Positions 35,540 through 44,864 of a stretch of DNA of 64,000 nucleotides are shown piece after piece. The position numbers and the translations under genes were made by a program. This DNA comes from Rhodocyclaceae bacterium. Lineage in GTDB: Bacteria; Pseudomonadota; Gammaproteobacteria; Burkholderiales; Rhodocyclaceae. Within the stretch, counting starts at the first letter, position 1. Each line of letters opens with the position of its first letter. The stretch is from positions 46,646-110,645 of the forward strand of contig NKXK01000017.1 in assembly GCA_004379165.1 (NCBI GenBank), given 5' to 3'. Under the pieces are notes generated by a model. It did no database searches, was not told where the DNA came from, and was given only the letters and a program-made list of their open reading frames with translations.

Positions 35540-36049
35540 ATGCGTTTGACCACCAAAGGACGTTTTGCCGTAACTGCCATGATGGACCTTGCCCTACGGG
35601 GCGAGGACGGGCCGGTGGCGCTGGCCAGTGTCAGCGAGCGGCAGAAGATTTCGCTCTCCTATCTGGAGCAGTTGTTTGGCAAACTGCGTCGCCACAAGCT
35701 GGTCGATAGCGTCCGCGGTCCCGGCGGTGGCTACTGTATCGCCCGTCCGCTTGCGCTGGTCACGGTGGCCGACATTATCCGGGCCGTCGATGAGCAGCTG
35801 GATGCCACGCAGTGCGGCGGGCAGGAGAACTGTCACGACGAGCACCGCTGCATGACACACGATCTGTGGTCGACGCTGAATGCCCGCATGTACGACTACC
35901 TGGCCTCCGTGACGTTGGCCGAGCTGGTCAGCCGCGAGAAACTCAAGGCAGAAGGCCGCTTGCAGAATATCTTGGAAGACAAGCGGCCGCTCGGCCCGCA
36001 CCCGCAATCACGTCGCGGCAGCCGCGACAAGGCGGCCATTACCGCCTGA
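35540..36049 (+). CDS. iscR: Fe-S cluster assembly transcriptional regulator IscR
   Basis: Rrf2-family 2Fe-2S regulator that represses isc genes when loaded with a cluster. 169 residues. N-terminal winged helix (MRLTTKGRFAVTAMMDLAL), cluster ligands spaced C-x5-C-x5-C in CGGQENCHDEHRC and the following His of MTHDLW. GGGGAGC ribosome site. Two IscR-like sites in front indicate autoregulation. Confidence 0.96.
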   Translation: MRLTTKGRFAVTAMMDLALRGEDGPVALASVSERQKISLSYLEQLFGKLRRHKLVDSVRGPGGGYCIARPLALVTVADIIRAVDEQLDATQCGGQENCHDEHRCMTHDLWSTLNARMYDYLASVTLAELVSREKLKAEGRLQNILEDKRPLGPHPQSRRGSRDKAAITA

Positions 36050-36056
36050 TTACGCA

Positions 36057-37214
36057 ATGTTCCAACCTGTTTACCTCGATCACAATGCTACCACCCGGCT
36101 CGATCCGGCGGTGCTGGCGGCGATGATGCCGTTGCTTGAAGGCCAGTGCGGCAACGCGTCCAGCCGCCATGACTACGGTCGTCGGGCGCGACTGGCGGTT
36201 GATGAGGCGCGGCAGCGGGTGGCGGCGGTGGTGAATGCGCATCCGACCGAGGTCATTTTCACCAGCGGTGGCAGCGAGGCAAATAATCTCTTTCTGAAGG
36301 GTGCAGCGGCAACGATGAAGCCGGGCACCTTGGCGGTGAGCGCCGTCGAGCATCCTTGTGTGATCAAGCCAGCGGAACAGCTTGCACGGCAGGGTTGGGT
36401 GCTGCGCGAAATAGCCGTGGATGGCGATGGTCGCGTGCGTGCCGATGATTTCGCCGAGGTGCTGCTGACACGGCCCAGGTTGTTGTCAGTGATGCTGGCC
36501 AACAACGAAACTGGCGTGATCCAGGATGTGCCGGCGCTGGCGTCAGCAGCACGCAGTACCGGTGCCTGGTTTCACAGCGATGCTGTGCAGGCGCTGGGCA
36601 AGCGCGCCATCGATTTCCGCAGCCTGAATGCAGCCGGCGTGCATGCGCTAACGCTTTCGGCCCACAAGGCGCACGGCCCCAAGGGGGCGGCGGCGTTGAT
36701 TATCGACAAGCGTGTCGAGGTGCAACCGCAGATCGCCGGTGGCGGGCATGAGCGTGGCCTGCGTTCAGGTACCGAAAACGTGCCAGCAATCGTAGGTTTC
36801 GGCATTGCGGCGGAACTTGCCGCCCAACGGCTTGCCGAATCGTCAGCTCGGGTTCAGGCGCTTCGTCAGCGACTTGAAGCCGGCTTGAATGAACTCGGTG
36901 CGATGATTTTTGCGGTGAACGCTGAAAAGCTGCCCAATACGACTTACTTTGCGTTTGCCAATATCGACGGCGAAACGCTGGTCGGCAAGCTGGACCGCGA
37001 AGGCTTTGCGGTCGCCAGCGGCTCGGCCTGTTCCAGTGCCAATCCTGAGCCTTCGCACGTACTGCGAGCCATGGGCGTGGCGCCGGAGTTTGCCCGCGGC
37101 GCGGTGCGTGTCAGCCTGGGGGGTGACAATACCGAGACCGAAATCGACCAATTCATTCATGCCTTGCGGGCCACTGTCGGACGCCTGCAGGGACTGACGG
37201 CAATTGCCGTTTGA
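36057..37214 (+). CDS. NifS/IscS-like cysteine desulfurase (second paralogue in the isc operon)
   Basis: 385 residues, PLP enzyme. PLP lysine in [15 protein letters not shown] and the mobile-loop catalytic Cys in [16 protein letters not shown]. It begins [13 protein letters not shown], in NifS/IscS group I style but clearly diverged from the IscS encoded directly behind it. Only seven bases separate it from iscR. It probably donates sulfur to a different acceptor or is a backup; function is inferred. Confidence 0.92.
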   Translation: MFQPVYLDHNATTRLDPAVLAAMMPLLEGQCGNASSRHDYGRRARLAVDEARQRVAAVVNAHPTEVIFTSGGSEANNLFLKGAAATMKPGTLAVSAVEHPCVIKPAEQLARQGWVLREIAVDGDGRVRADDFAEVLLTRPRLLSVMLANNETGVIQDVPALASAARSTGAWFHSDAVQALGKRAIDFRSLNAAGVHALTLSAHKAHGPKGAAALIIDKRVEVQPQIAGGGHERGLRSGTENVPAIVGFGIAAELAAQRLAESSARVQALRQRLEAGLNELGAMIFAVNAEKLPNTTYFAFANIDGETLVGKLDREGFAVASGSACSSANPEPSHVLRAMGVAPEFARGAVRVSLGGDNTETEIDQFIHALRATVGRLQGLTAIAV

Positions 37215-37242
37215 ACAACCCGACGACCTAGCGAGAATGACG

Positions 37243-38454
37243 ATGAAACTTCCCATCTATCTGGACTACTCGGCAACCACCCCGGTCGATCCGCGCGTCG
37301 CGGAAAAGATGATTCCCTACCTGTGTGAGTTGTTCGGCAACCCCGCCTCGCGTTCTCACAGCTTCGGCTGGGTCGCCGATGCTGCCGTCGAGGAGGCGCG
37401 CGAGCAGGTGGCGGCGCTGGTTAACGCCGACCCGAAGGAAATCGTCTGGACTTCGGGTGCGACCGAGTCCAACAACCTCGCCATTAAGGGCGCGGCCAAT
37501 TTTTACGCTGGTACCAAGGGCAAGCACATCATCACGGTCAAGACCGAGCACAAGGCTGTGCTCGATACGGTTCGCGAAATGGAGCGCCAGGGTTTCGAGG
37601 CCACCTATCTCGATGTTCAGGAAAACGGCCTGATCGATATTGAAGCCTTCAAGGCCGCGATTCGTCCGGATACCGTCCTTGCCTCGGTGATGTTCGTCAA
37701 TAACGAAGTCGGTGTCATCCAGCCGATCGCCGAACTGGGCGAAATCTGCCGTGACAAGGGCGTGATCTTCCACGTTGATGCGGCGCAGGCCACCGGCAAG
37801 GTCGAGATCGACCTGGGCAAGCTCAAGGTCGACCTGATGAGTTTCTCGGCACACAAGACTTACGGTCCGAAGGGCATCGGCGCGCTGTACGTGCGTCGCA
37901 AGCCGCGCATCCGTCTGGAAGCGCAGATGCACGGTGGCGGCCATGAGCGTGGTTTCCGTTCGGGCACACTGGCAGTTCATCAGATCGTCGGCATGGGCGA
38001 GGCTTTCCGTATCGCCAAAGAGGAAATGGCTGAGGAGAATGCCCGGATCGGCCAGCTCCGTGACCGGCTTTACAATGGCTTGAAGGAAATCGAAGCGACC
38101 TACGTCAATGGCGACCTTGAACAGCGCGTGCCGCACAATCTCAACATGAGCTTTGCCTACGTCGAGGGCGAGTCGATGATCATGGCGATCAAGGATCTGG
38201 CGGTTTCCTCCGGGTCGGCCTGCACCTCCGCCAGCCTGGAGCCGTCCTATGTGCTGCGCGCACTCGGCCGCAACGATGAACTGGCGCACAGCTCCATCCG
38301 CTTCTCCATCGGTCGGTTCACGACTGAAGAAGAAATTGACTATGCAATCAATCTATTAAAAGCGAAAGTTGGAAAACTACGTGAGCTTTCGCCATTGTGG
38401 GAAATGGTGCAGGAAGGCATCGATCTCGACACGGTGCAGTGGGCTGCACACTGA
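37243..38454 (+). CDS. iscS: Cysteine desulfurase IscS
   Basis: Provides sulfur from cysteine for Fe-S clusters and tRNA thiolation. 403 residues from ATG 37243 ([18 protein letters not shown]), matching E. coli IscS in start and length; ATG 37237 is two codons earlier. PLP lysine in [15 protein letters not shown] and catalytic Cys in [20 protein letters not shown]-terminal [18 protein letters not shown] is the IscU-contacting tail. Confidence 0.98.
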   Translation: MKLPIYLDYSATTPVDPRVAEKMIPYLCELFGNPASRSHSFGWVADAAVEEAREQVAALVNADPKEIVWTSGATESNNLAIKGAANFYAGTKGKHIITVKTEHKAVLDTVREMERQGFEATYLDVQENGLIDIEAFKAAIRPDTVLASVMFVNNEVGVIQPIAELGEICRDKGVIFHVDAAQATGKVEIDLGKLKVDLMSFSAHKTYGPKGIGALYVRRKPRIRLEAQMHGGGHERGFRSGTLAVHQIVGMGEAFRIAKEEMAEENARIGQLRDRLYNGLKEIEATYVNGDLEQRVPHNLNMSFAYVEGESMIMAIKDLAVSSGSACTSASLEPSYVLRALGRNDELAHSSIRFSIGRFTTEEEIDYAINLLKAKVGKLRELSPLWEMVQEGIDLDTVQWAAH

Positions 38455-38520
38455 TCTCCGGTCGCGCCGGGAACCAAATTCGTTGGCCATAGACTAACGA
38501 CTGAATTAAGGAGAATTTAC

Positions 38521-38904
38521 ATGAGCTATAGCGTTAAAGTCATTGATCATTATGAGAATCCTCGAAATGTCGGTTCCTTCGGCAAGGAAGATGATGGCGT
38601 TGGCACCGGCATGGTCGGCGCCCCGGCCTGCGGTGACGTGATGAAGCTGCAGATCAAGGTCAACAAGTCCGGTGTGATCGAAGACGCCAAGTTCAAGACC
38701 TATGGTTGTGGGTCTGCCATCGCCTCGTCGTCGCTGGTAACCGAATGGGTCAAGGGCAAGACCGTCGATCAGGCTTTGGCGATCAAGAACACCGAAATCG
38801 CTGAAGAACTGGCCCTGCCACCGGTTAAAATTCACTGCTCGATCCTGGCTGAGGACGCCATCAAGGCGGCGGTCGCGGATTACAAGAAAAAGCACGGAGA
38901 ATAA
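38521..38904 (+). CDS. iscU: Fe-S cluster assembly scaffold IscU
   Basis: 127 residues. The three cluster cysteines are in [15 protein letters not shown] and [10 protein letters not shown], and the HscA-recognition motif LPPVK precedes the third. AAGGAG before the ATG. Start lies 66 bases after iscS and the stop is two bases from iscA. Confidence 0.98.
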   Translation: MSYSVKVIDHYENPRNVGSFGKEDDGVGTGMVGAPACGDVMKLQIKVNKSGVIEDAKFKTYGCGSAIASSSLVTEWVKGKTVDQALAIKNTEIAEELALPPVKIHCSILAEDAIKAAVADYKKKHGE

Positions 38905-38906
38905 GC

Positions 38907-39230
38907 ATGGCAGTCACCTTGAGCGACAAGGCGGCTAGACACGTCGCCAACTTCCTGACCAAACGAGGCAAGGGTGTTGGCCTGCGGCTTGGCGTACGGA
39001 CCAGCGGTTGTTCCGGCATGGCCTACAAGCTGGAGTTCGTCGACGAGGTGTCTCCGGACGATCTGGTTTTCGAGACCAATGGCGTCAAGGTCTTTGTCGA
39101 TGCCAAAAGCCTGCCCTATCTGGACGGTATGGAGCTCGACTATGCCCGCGAAGGCCTGAACGAAGGGTTCAAGTTCAACAACCCGAACGTCAAAGACCAG
39201 TGCGGCTGCGGCGAATCCTTTAACGTCTGA
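38907..39230 (+). CDS. iscA: Fe-S cluster assembly protein IscA
   Basis: A-type carrier, 107 residues. Cys ligands in [10 protein letters not shown] and DQCGCGESF. It follows iscU by two bases. A GC hairpin downstream separates it from hscB. Confidence 0.97.
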   Translation: MAVTLSDKAARHVANFLTKRGKGVGLRLGVRTSGCSGMAYKLEFVDEVSPDDLVFETNGVKVFVDAKSLPYLDGMELDYAREGLNEGFKFNNPNVKDQCGCGESFNV

Positions 39231-39283
39231 GGTGGAGCGGGGCATGCTTGCGTCCCGCCTGTCGTAAAATACGCATTGTCTGT

Positions 39284-39303
39284 GCGGGGTCGTCTGACCC
39301 CGC
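39284..39303 (+). terminator. GC hairpin between iscA and hscB (possible attenuator)
   Basis: GCGGGGTC, loop GTCT, GACCCCGC followed by CTTTGCTTT, a weak U-tract. It lies in the only sizeable gap (132 bases) inside the operon. Partial termination would lower hscBA-fdx against iscSUA. Confidence 0.45.
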
Positions 39304-39362
39304 CTTTGCTTTGAGGATGGGCTCAATTTGAGCCACCTGAAGCTGCCGATGTGAGGTAAAGC

Positions 39363-39890
39363 TTGGACCTGACTGCCGATTTCTTCTCCCTGTTCGAATT
39401 GCCCCGGGCTTTCCGGTTGAACCTCTCTGAACTCGATTCCCGTTTTCGCGACGTTCAGGCGCAGGTGCATCCTGACCGTTTTGCTCATGCCTCCGAGGCG
39501 GAGCGGCGCTTGTCGATGCAGTGGGCGACCCATGCCAACGAAGCCTACCAGACGCTGAAGAAGCCGCTGGAGCGCGCGAAATACCTGTTGCACCTTGCCG
39601 GTCACGACATTCAGGCCGAAAACAATACGGCCATGCCCGCCGATTTCCTGATGGAGCAGATGGAATGGCGTGAAGCGGTGATGGAGGCCCGCGGCGGGCG
39701 CGATCACCATGAACTGGAGCATCTGTATCTGCGTCTGCAGAATGATATCCGCTCAAGATATGACGAATTGGGCGAGTTGCTCGACGATCGCCGGAACGCA
39801 GCTGAGGCGACCGATCGGGTGCGCCGCCTGATGTTCCTGGAAAAGCTTTTGTACGAAATCGACGACGCACTGGCGTCGCTGGAAGACTAA
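39363..39890 (+). CDS. hscB: Fe-S assembly co-chaperone HscB
   Basis: J-domain protein that brings IscU to HscA. 175 residues, starting at TTG 39363 ([14 protein letters not shown]) with GAGG spaced ahead and no better ATG. J-domain with the HPD motif in VHPDRFAH; C-terminal three-helix domain binds IscU. Confidence 0.95.
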   Translation: MDLTADFFSLFELPRAFRLNLSELDSRFRDVQAQVHPDRFAHASEAERRLSMQWATHANEAYQTLKKPLERAKYLLHLAGHDIQAENNTAMPADFLMEQMEWREAVMEARGGRDHHELEHLYLRLQNDIRSRYDELGELLDDRRNAAEATDRVRRLMFLEKLLYEIDDALASLED

Positions 39891-39894
39891 AACC

Positions 39895-41775
39895 ATGGCA
39901 TTGTTTCAAATCGCCGAACCCGGCGAATCCGCAGCACCACACGAACACAAGTTGGCGGTCGGCATCGACCTCGGCACGACCAATTCGCTGGTGGCCACCG
40001 TCCGCAGCGGCATCGCTGTCTGCCTCAACGACGATCAGGGACGGCCGCTGCTGCCCTCCATCGTCCGCTACCATGCCGACGGCAGTACCGACGCCGGTTA
40101 CGATGCGCAACGCCAGCAGGCGGCCGACCCGAAAAACACCATTGTTTCGGTCAAGCGCTTCATGGGCCGCGGGCTGAAGGATATTGCTCATGTCGAGTCC
40201 ATGCCTTACGACTTCGTCGAAGCGCCGGGCATGGTTCGCTTGAAAACCGTTGCCGGCGTCAAAAGCCCGGTCGAGGTTTCGGCGGACATCCTGAAAAGCC
40301 TGAAAGTCCGTGCCGAAGCCGCGCTGGGCGGCGAGCTGGTCGGTGCCGTGATCACCGTACCAGCCTATTTCGACGATGCCCAGCGCCAGGCAACCAAGGA
40401 TGCGGCGCGTCTGGCGGGCCTGAACGTGCTGCGCCTGCTCAACGAACCGACGGCCGCCGCCATCGCTTACGGCCTCGACAATGCCGCCGAGGGCGTCTAT
40501 GCGGTTTACGACCTTGGTGGCGGCACCTTCGACATCTCGATTCTCAAGCTGACTAAGGGCGTGTTCGAGGTCATGGCTACCGGTGGCGATTCGGCGCTGG
40601 GCGGCGACGATTTCGATCACCGGATTTTCTGCTGGGTGATCGAGCAGGGCAAACTGCAGCCGCTGTCGCCGGGCGATGCACGCCTGCTGATGATGCGTTG
40701 CCGCGAAGCCAAGGAATTCCTCACCAATAACCCGGAAGCGCCGATCACAGCTCGCTTATCCACGGGCGAAATGGTGGACCTCAAGCTCGATGTCAGTACC
40801 TTTGCCGAAATCACCCAGACGCTTATCTCGAAGACGCTGCAGCCGGTCAAGAAGGCGCTGCGCGATGCCGGTCTGCGCGTCGATGACGTCAAGGGCGTGG
40901 TCATGGTCGGTGGCGCAACGCGCATGCCGCAGGTACAGAAGGCGGTGGGTGACTTCTTCCGTCAGGAGCCGCTGACCAATCTTGATCCGGACAAGGTCGT
41001 GGCCTTGGGCGCGGCAACGCAGGCCAACCTGCTGGCCGGCAACAAGACCGGCAAGGATGACTGGCTGCTGCTGGATGTGATTCCGCTGTCGCTGGGTCTG
41101 GAGACGATGGGCGGCCTGACAGAGAAGGTCATCGTCCGCAACTCCACCATTCCGACCGCGCGCGCCCAGGAATTCACGACCTACAAGGACGGCCAGACGG
41201 CGATGGCCATCCATGTCGTGCAGGGGGAACGTGAAATGGTCGCCGACTGCCGTTCGCTGGCGCGTTTCGAACTGCGCGGCATTCCGCCGATGGTCGCCGG
41301 TGCGCCGCGTATCCGTGTCACCTTCCAGGTCGATGCCGATGGCCTGTTGTCGGTTTCGGCGCGCGAGCAGACCACCGGCGTCGAGGCGAGCATCAACGTC
41401 AAGCCGTCCTACGGCCTCTCAGATGACGAGATTGCCGGCATGCTCAAGGATTCGATGGCACACGCCAAGGATGACGCCATGGCGCGTGCCTTGCGCGAGG
41501 CGCAGGTTGAGGCCGAGCGCATGATCGAAGCCACCGAGGCGGCGCTGGCGGTGGATGCCCATCTGTTGAGCGATGCCGAGGCGGCAAAGATTCGCGCCAC
41601 CATCGCCAAGCTGCAGGAAGCGGCCGCCGGCGACAACCGCCGGATCATCAACATCGCCATGGACGATCTCGGCTACGACACCCAGGAATTTGCACATCGC
41701 CGCATGGATCAAAGCATCAAGAGAGTGCTTTCCGGCCGTAAGGTCGACGAGATCAACACGGGAGAAGAAGCATGA
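39895..41775 (+). CDS. hscA: Fe-S assembly Hsp70 chaperone HscA
   Basis: 626 residues. Hsp70 ATPase domain ([37 protein letters not shown]) and substrate domain ([15 protein letters not shown]). Releases clusters from IscU with HscB. Starts four bases after hscB and overlaps fdx by four bases (ATGA). Confidence 0.97.
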   Translation: MALFQIAEPGESAAPHEHKLAVGIDLGTTNSLVATVRSGIAVCLNDDQGRPLLPSIVRYHADGSTDAGYDAQRQQAADPKNTIVSVKRFMGRGLKDIAHVESMPYDFVEAPGMVRLKTVAGVKSPVEVSADILKSLKVRAEAALGGELVGAVITVPAYFDDAQRQATKDAARLAGLNVLRLLNEPTAAAIAYGLDNAAEGVYAVYDLGGGTFDISILKLTKGVFEVMATGGDSALGGDDFDHRIFCWVIEQGKLQPLSPGDARLLMMRCREAKEFLTNNPEAPITARLSTGEMVDLKLDVSTFAEITQTLISKTLQPVKKALRDAGLRVDDVKGVVMVGGATRMPQVQKAVGDFFRQEPLTNLDPDKVVALGAATQANLLAGNKTGKDDWLLLDVIPLSLGLETMGGLTEKVIVRNSTIPTARAQEFTTYKDGQTAMAIHVVQGEREMVADCRSLARFELRGIPPMVAGAPRIRVTFQVDADGLLSVSAREQTTGVEASINVKPSYGLSDDEIAGMLKDSMAHAKDDAMARALREAQVEAERMIEATEAALAVDAHLLSDAEAAKIRATIAKLQEAAAGDNRRIINIAMDDLGYDTQEFAHRRMDQSIKRVLSGRKVDEINTGEEA

Positions 41776-42116
41776 CCCAGATCGTTGTTTTACCGCATGT
41801 CGAACTCTGCCCGGACGGCGCCGTGATCGAGGCCGACGCCGGCCAGTCGATCTGCGAGGCGCTCCTCGCCAACGACATCGAACTCGATCACGCCTGCGAG
41901 ATGTCCTGTGCGTGCACCACCTGCCACGTCATCGTCCGTGAGGGTTTCAGCTCCCTGGAGCCGGCCGAGGATACTGAGGAAGACCTGCTCGACAAGGCCT
42001 GGGGCCTGGAGCCGAATTCGCGTCTGGGCTGTCAGGCGCTGGTTGCCGGCACGCCGCTGGTCGTCGAAATTCCGAAATACAGCATCAACATGGCGAAGGA
42101 GGGGCATCGCAAATGA
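41772..42116 (+). CDS. fdx: 2Fe-2S ferredoxin of the isc system
   Basis: 114 residues. Ligands [10 protein letters not shown] and the distal Cys in SRLGCQAL. Supplies electrons for cluster assembly. Overlaps hscA and iscX by four bases each, so is translationally coupled to both. Confidence 0.97.
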   Translation: MTQIVVLPHVELCPDGAVIEADAGQSICEALLANDIELDHACEMSCACTTCHVIVREGFSSLEPAEDTEEDLLDKAWGLEPNSRLGCQALVAGTPLVVEIPKYSINMAKEGHRK

Positions 42117-42307
42117 AGTGGACCGACATCAACGATATCGCCATCGAACTCAGCGACGCCCATCCAGACAAGGATCCGCTGAAGGTCAATTTCGTCGATC
42201 TGCGCAACTGGGTCATGGCATTGCCCGGTTTTGATGACGACGCCAACCGCTGCGGCGAGAAGATTCTCGAAGCCATCCAGCAAGCCTGGATCGACGAAGT
42301 CGCCTGA
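42113..42307 (+). CDS. iscX: IscX
   Basis: 64 residues, acidic; [19 protein letters not shown] and the conserved VNFVDLRNWVMAL are typical. Binds IscS and tunes cluster assembly. Last canonical gene of the operon. Confidence 0.96.
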   Translation: MKWTDINDIAIELSDAHPDKDPLKVNFVDLRNWVMALPGFDDDANRCGEKILEAIQQAWIDEVA

Positions 42308-42317
42308 ACCACCGCCG

Positions 42318-42713
42318 ATGAAAACCCGTGACTTTCCCGGCCGTGGCAGCCAGCTCAATGTCCTCGGCGGCCCCTTGCTGACCTGTAGCGATCAGCCGAA
42401 GACCGGATTTTTCAGGGACGGCTGCTGTAATACCTCGGAAGAGGATTTGGGCAGCCACACCGTTTGCGTGGTGCTCACTGCCGACTTCCTGGAATTCTCG
42501 AAGTCGCGGGGCAATGACCTGAGCACACCACGACCGGAATTCGGCTTTCCCGGCCTGCAACCGGGACAGCGCTGGTGCCTCTGCGCCGCCCGCTGGCTGG
42601 AGGCCTACCGCGCTGGCAAAGCGCCGCATGTTTCGCTGAACGCAAGCAATCAGGCGGCACTGGAAATCGTGCCGCTGGAACTGCTCAAACAGCACGCTAT
42701 GGATCTGCACTGA
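42318..42713 (+). CDS. DUF2237 family protein
   Basis: 131 residues from ATG 42318, ten bases after iscX. Family features NVLGGPLLTCSDQPKTGFFRDGCCNT and PGQRWCLCAARWLEA, with several conserved cysteines that could bind metal. Function unknown; its place at the end of the isc operon may hint at a metal or sulfur role, but that is inference. Confidence 0.88.
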   Translation: MKTRDFPGRGSQLNVLGGPLLTCSDQPKTGFFRDGCCNTSEEDLGSHTVCVVLTADFLEFSKSRGNDLSTPRPEFGFPGLQPGQRWCLCAARWLEAYRAGKAPHVSLNASNQAALEIVPLELLKQHAMDLH

Positions 42714-42733
42714 ACGCCACGGAGGCGAAACGC

Positions 42734-42940
42734 ATGGATACCCTGACCATCAAGATTTCCGGCATGAAGGACGCGGGGTGTGTTCGCACCGTCGCCAATG
42801 CGATCCAGGATCTGCCGGGTATCGGTTATCTGGAGATTTCGCTGGAAAAAGGCGAAGCCGAGCTTGAACACGGCAAGTTCATCAGCCCGGGCGATATTCT
42901 TCAGGCCATTGAGGATGCCGGTTACCCGGCATCCTGCTGA
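42734..42940 (+). CDS. Heavy-metal-associated (HMA) domain protein with one core cysteine
   Basis: 68 residues; GGAGG before the ATG. The beta-alpha-beta fold of MerP/CopZ is clear, but the usual GMxCxxC loop reads GMKDAGC, so the first metal cysteine is lost. A terminal Cys (PASC) is present. Metal binding is therefore doubtful unless the terminal Cys takes part or the protein dimerises. It follows DUF2237 by 20 bases and converges with serB. Confidence 0.85.
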   Translation: MDTLTIKISGMKDAGCVRTVANAIQDLPGIGYLEISLEKGEAELEHGKFISPGDILQAIEDAGYPASC

Positions 42941-42943
42941 GAC

Positions 42944-43783
42944 TCAGTCGAACAAATTCAGCAGGGCGTCGAGGCCGCCGAAATTGATGGCGATGTCGGC
43001 CTTGGCGCGGGTGGCCGGTTTGGCACGGAAAGCCACAGAGAAGCCGGCTTCCGCCATCATCATCAGGTCGTTGGCGCCGTCGCCACAGGCGATGACCTGA
43101 TCCTTGCGCAGACCCAGTTCGTCGCGCAGGCGGGCGAGGTGATGCGCCTTGGCAGCGGCATCGACGATGTCGCCGACGACGCGCCCGGTCAGCTTGCCGC
43201 CGGAGATCTCCAGTTCGTTCGAGGTGGCGAAATCGAAGCCCAGTTCGATGCGCAGGCGCTCGGTGAAGTAGGTGAAACCGCCGGAGAGGATGGCGGTGCG
43301 CAGACCGGCGTTCTGGCAGGCCTCCAGTAACTCGCGCGCGCCATCGGAAAGTAGCAGGCGTTCACCGAACACACGCGCCAACACGCGGGCATCCAGCCCG
43401 GCCATCAGTGCCAGTCGACGGCGCAGGCTCTCGCGGTAGTCGATCTCGCCGCGCATCGCCGCTTCCGTCACCTCGGACACTTCGGCCTTTTTGCCGGCAA
43501 AATCGGCCAGCTCATCGATGCACTCGATGGTGATCAGCGTTGAATCCATGTCGAAACAGATCAGGCCGAAGTCCGAGAGCTTGCGGCCTTCTGGAACGAA
43601 GGCCCAGTCAAGCTTTTCCGCTTCGATCAGCGGAATCAGCGCATCAAAATCCGGAGTCCGTGTGGCTCCGGTGAGGCGTACGACCTGCGGTGGACGGGGC
43701 TCGACGCCTTGGGCGCCGGTGGCCTTGACAATGTTTTCAAGCAGAAAGGTGGGCAGGGCGCCGCCCTGGATGACCAGATTCAT
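42944..43783 (-). CDS. serB: Phosphoserine phosphatase
   Basis: Final step of serine synthesis. 279 residues, HAD fold with nucleophile DMDST and a late GDGANDLMMM motif. The N-terminal third is an ACT-like regulatory region. Starts seven bases after aroG; likely cotranscribed with mfd and aroG. Confidence 0.96.
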   Translation of the reverse strand: MNLVIQGGALPTFLLENIVKATGAQGVEPRPPQVVRLTGATRTPDFDALIPLIEAEKLDWAFVPEGRKLSDFGLICFDMDSTLITIECIDELADFAGKKAEVSEVTEAAMRGEIDYRESLRRRLALMAGLDARVLARVFGERLLLSDGARELLEACQNAGLRTAILSGGFTYFTERLRIELGFDFATSNELEISGGKLTGRVVGDIVDAAAKAHHLARLRDELGLRKDQVIACGDGANDLMMMAEAGFSVAFRAKPATRAKADIAINFGGLDALLNLFD

Positions 43784-43790
43784 GGGCTGC

Positions 43791-44864
43791 TCAGGAGAGA
43801 CGCAGCGGCAGTACGTCCCGCAGCAGCACGGCCGCGTCGCGGATCATCTTCTCGGTGGTGCCCCAATCGACGCAGCCGTCGGTGACAGAGCAGCCGTACT
43901 TGAGCTGCGACAGGTCGGCCGGAATCGGCTGATTGCCTGCCTCGATGTTCGATTCGATCATCACGCCGATCAGCGACTTGTTGCCGAGGCGAATCTGGTT
44001 CACGACATCGGCCATGACCAGCGGCTGTAGCTCGGGCTTTTTGGAGCTGTTGGCATGCGAACAGTCGACGACAATATTGGCCGGCAGCTTGGCCTTGACC
44101 ATAGCCTGTTCGGCAATGGATACCGAGACGGTGTCGTAGTTGGGGCGACCGTCGCCGCCGCGCAGCACGACATGGCCGTAGGCATTGCCCTTGGTGCGGA
44201 CGATGGCGACCTTGCCGGCGCCGTTGATACCGAGGAAGGAGTGCGGGCGCGACGAGGACAGGATGGCATTGACCGCGACGCTGAGATCGCCATTCGTGGC
44301 GTTCTTGAAACCGACGGGTGTCGACAGGCCGGAGGACATCTCGCGGTGGGTTTGTGATTCAGTGGTACGGGCGCCGATGGCGGTCCAGGTGATCAGGTCG
44401 CCGTAGTACTGCGGCGAAATCGGGTCGAGCGCCTCGGTGCCTGTCGGCAGGCCAAGTTCGTTGACCTGCAGCAGGAATTCACGGGCCTTCTGCATGCCGA
44501 TGTCGACGCGGAAGCTGTCATCCATGAACGGGTCGTTGATGTAGCCCTTCCAGCCGACGGTGGTGCGCGGCTTTTCGAAATAGACGCGCATGATGATCTG
44601 CAGCACATCGCCGACATCGTCGGCCAGTGCCTTCAGGCTGCGGGCGTAGTCGAGGCCGGCGACCGGGTCGTGGATCGAGCAGGGGCCTACGACCACGAAC
44701 AGGCGCGGATCCTGGCGGTCGAGTATCTTGCGCAACAGGGTGCGGCCGTGGGTCACGGTCTTCGTTGCCTTGTCGGAAATCGGCAGCCGGGCGTGGATTT
44801 CCTCCGGCGTCGGCATCGTGTCGAAGGTGTCTACGTTGAGGTTTTCGGTGTTCTTGGTTGTCAT
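43791..44864 (-). CDS. aroG: 3-deoxy-7-phosphoheptulonate synthase (class I, AroG/F type)
   Basis: First step of the shikimate pathway. 357 residues; VVGPCSIHDPVAGLDYA, KPRTTVGWKGYINDP and VDCSHANSSKKP are diagnostic. Which aromatic amino acid inhibits it cannot be told here. Its ATG overlaps the mfd stop by three bases (ATGA). Confidence 0.96.
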   Translation of the reverse strand: MTTKNTENLNVDTFDTMPTPEEIHARLPISDKATKTVTHGRTLLRKILDRQDPRLFVVVGPCSIHDPVAGLDYARSLKALADDVGDVLQIIMRVYFEKPRTTVGWKGYINDPFMDDSFRVDIGMQKAREFLLQVNELGLPTGTEALDPISPQYYGDLITWTAIGARTTESQTHREMSSGLSTPVGFKNATNGDLSVAVNAILSSSRPHSFLGINGAGKVAIVRTKGNAYGHVVLRGGDGRPNYDTVSVSIAEQAMVKAKLPANIVVDCSHANSSKKPELQPLVMADVVNQIRLGNKSLIGVMIESNIEAGNQPIPADLSQLKYGCSVTDGCVDWGTTEKMIRDAAVLLRDVLPLRLS

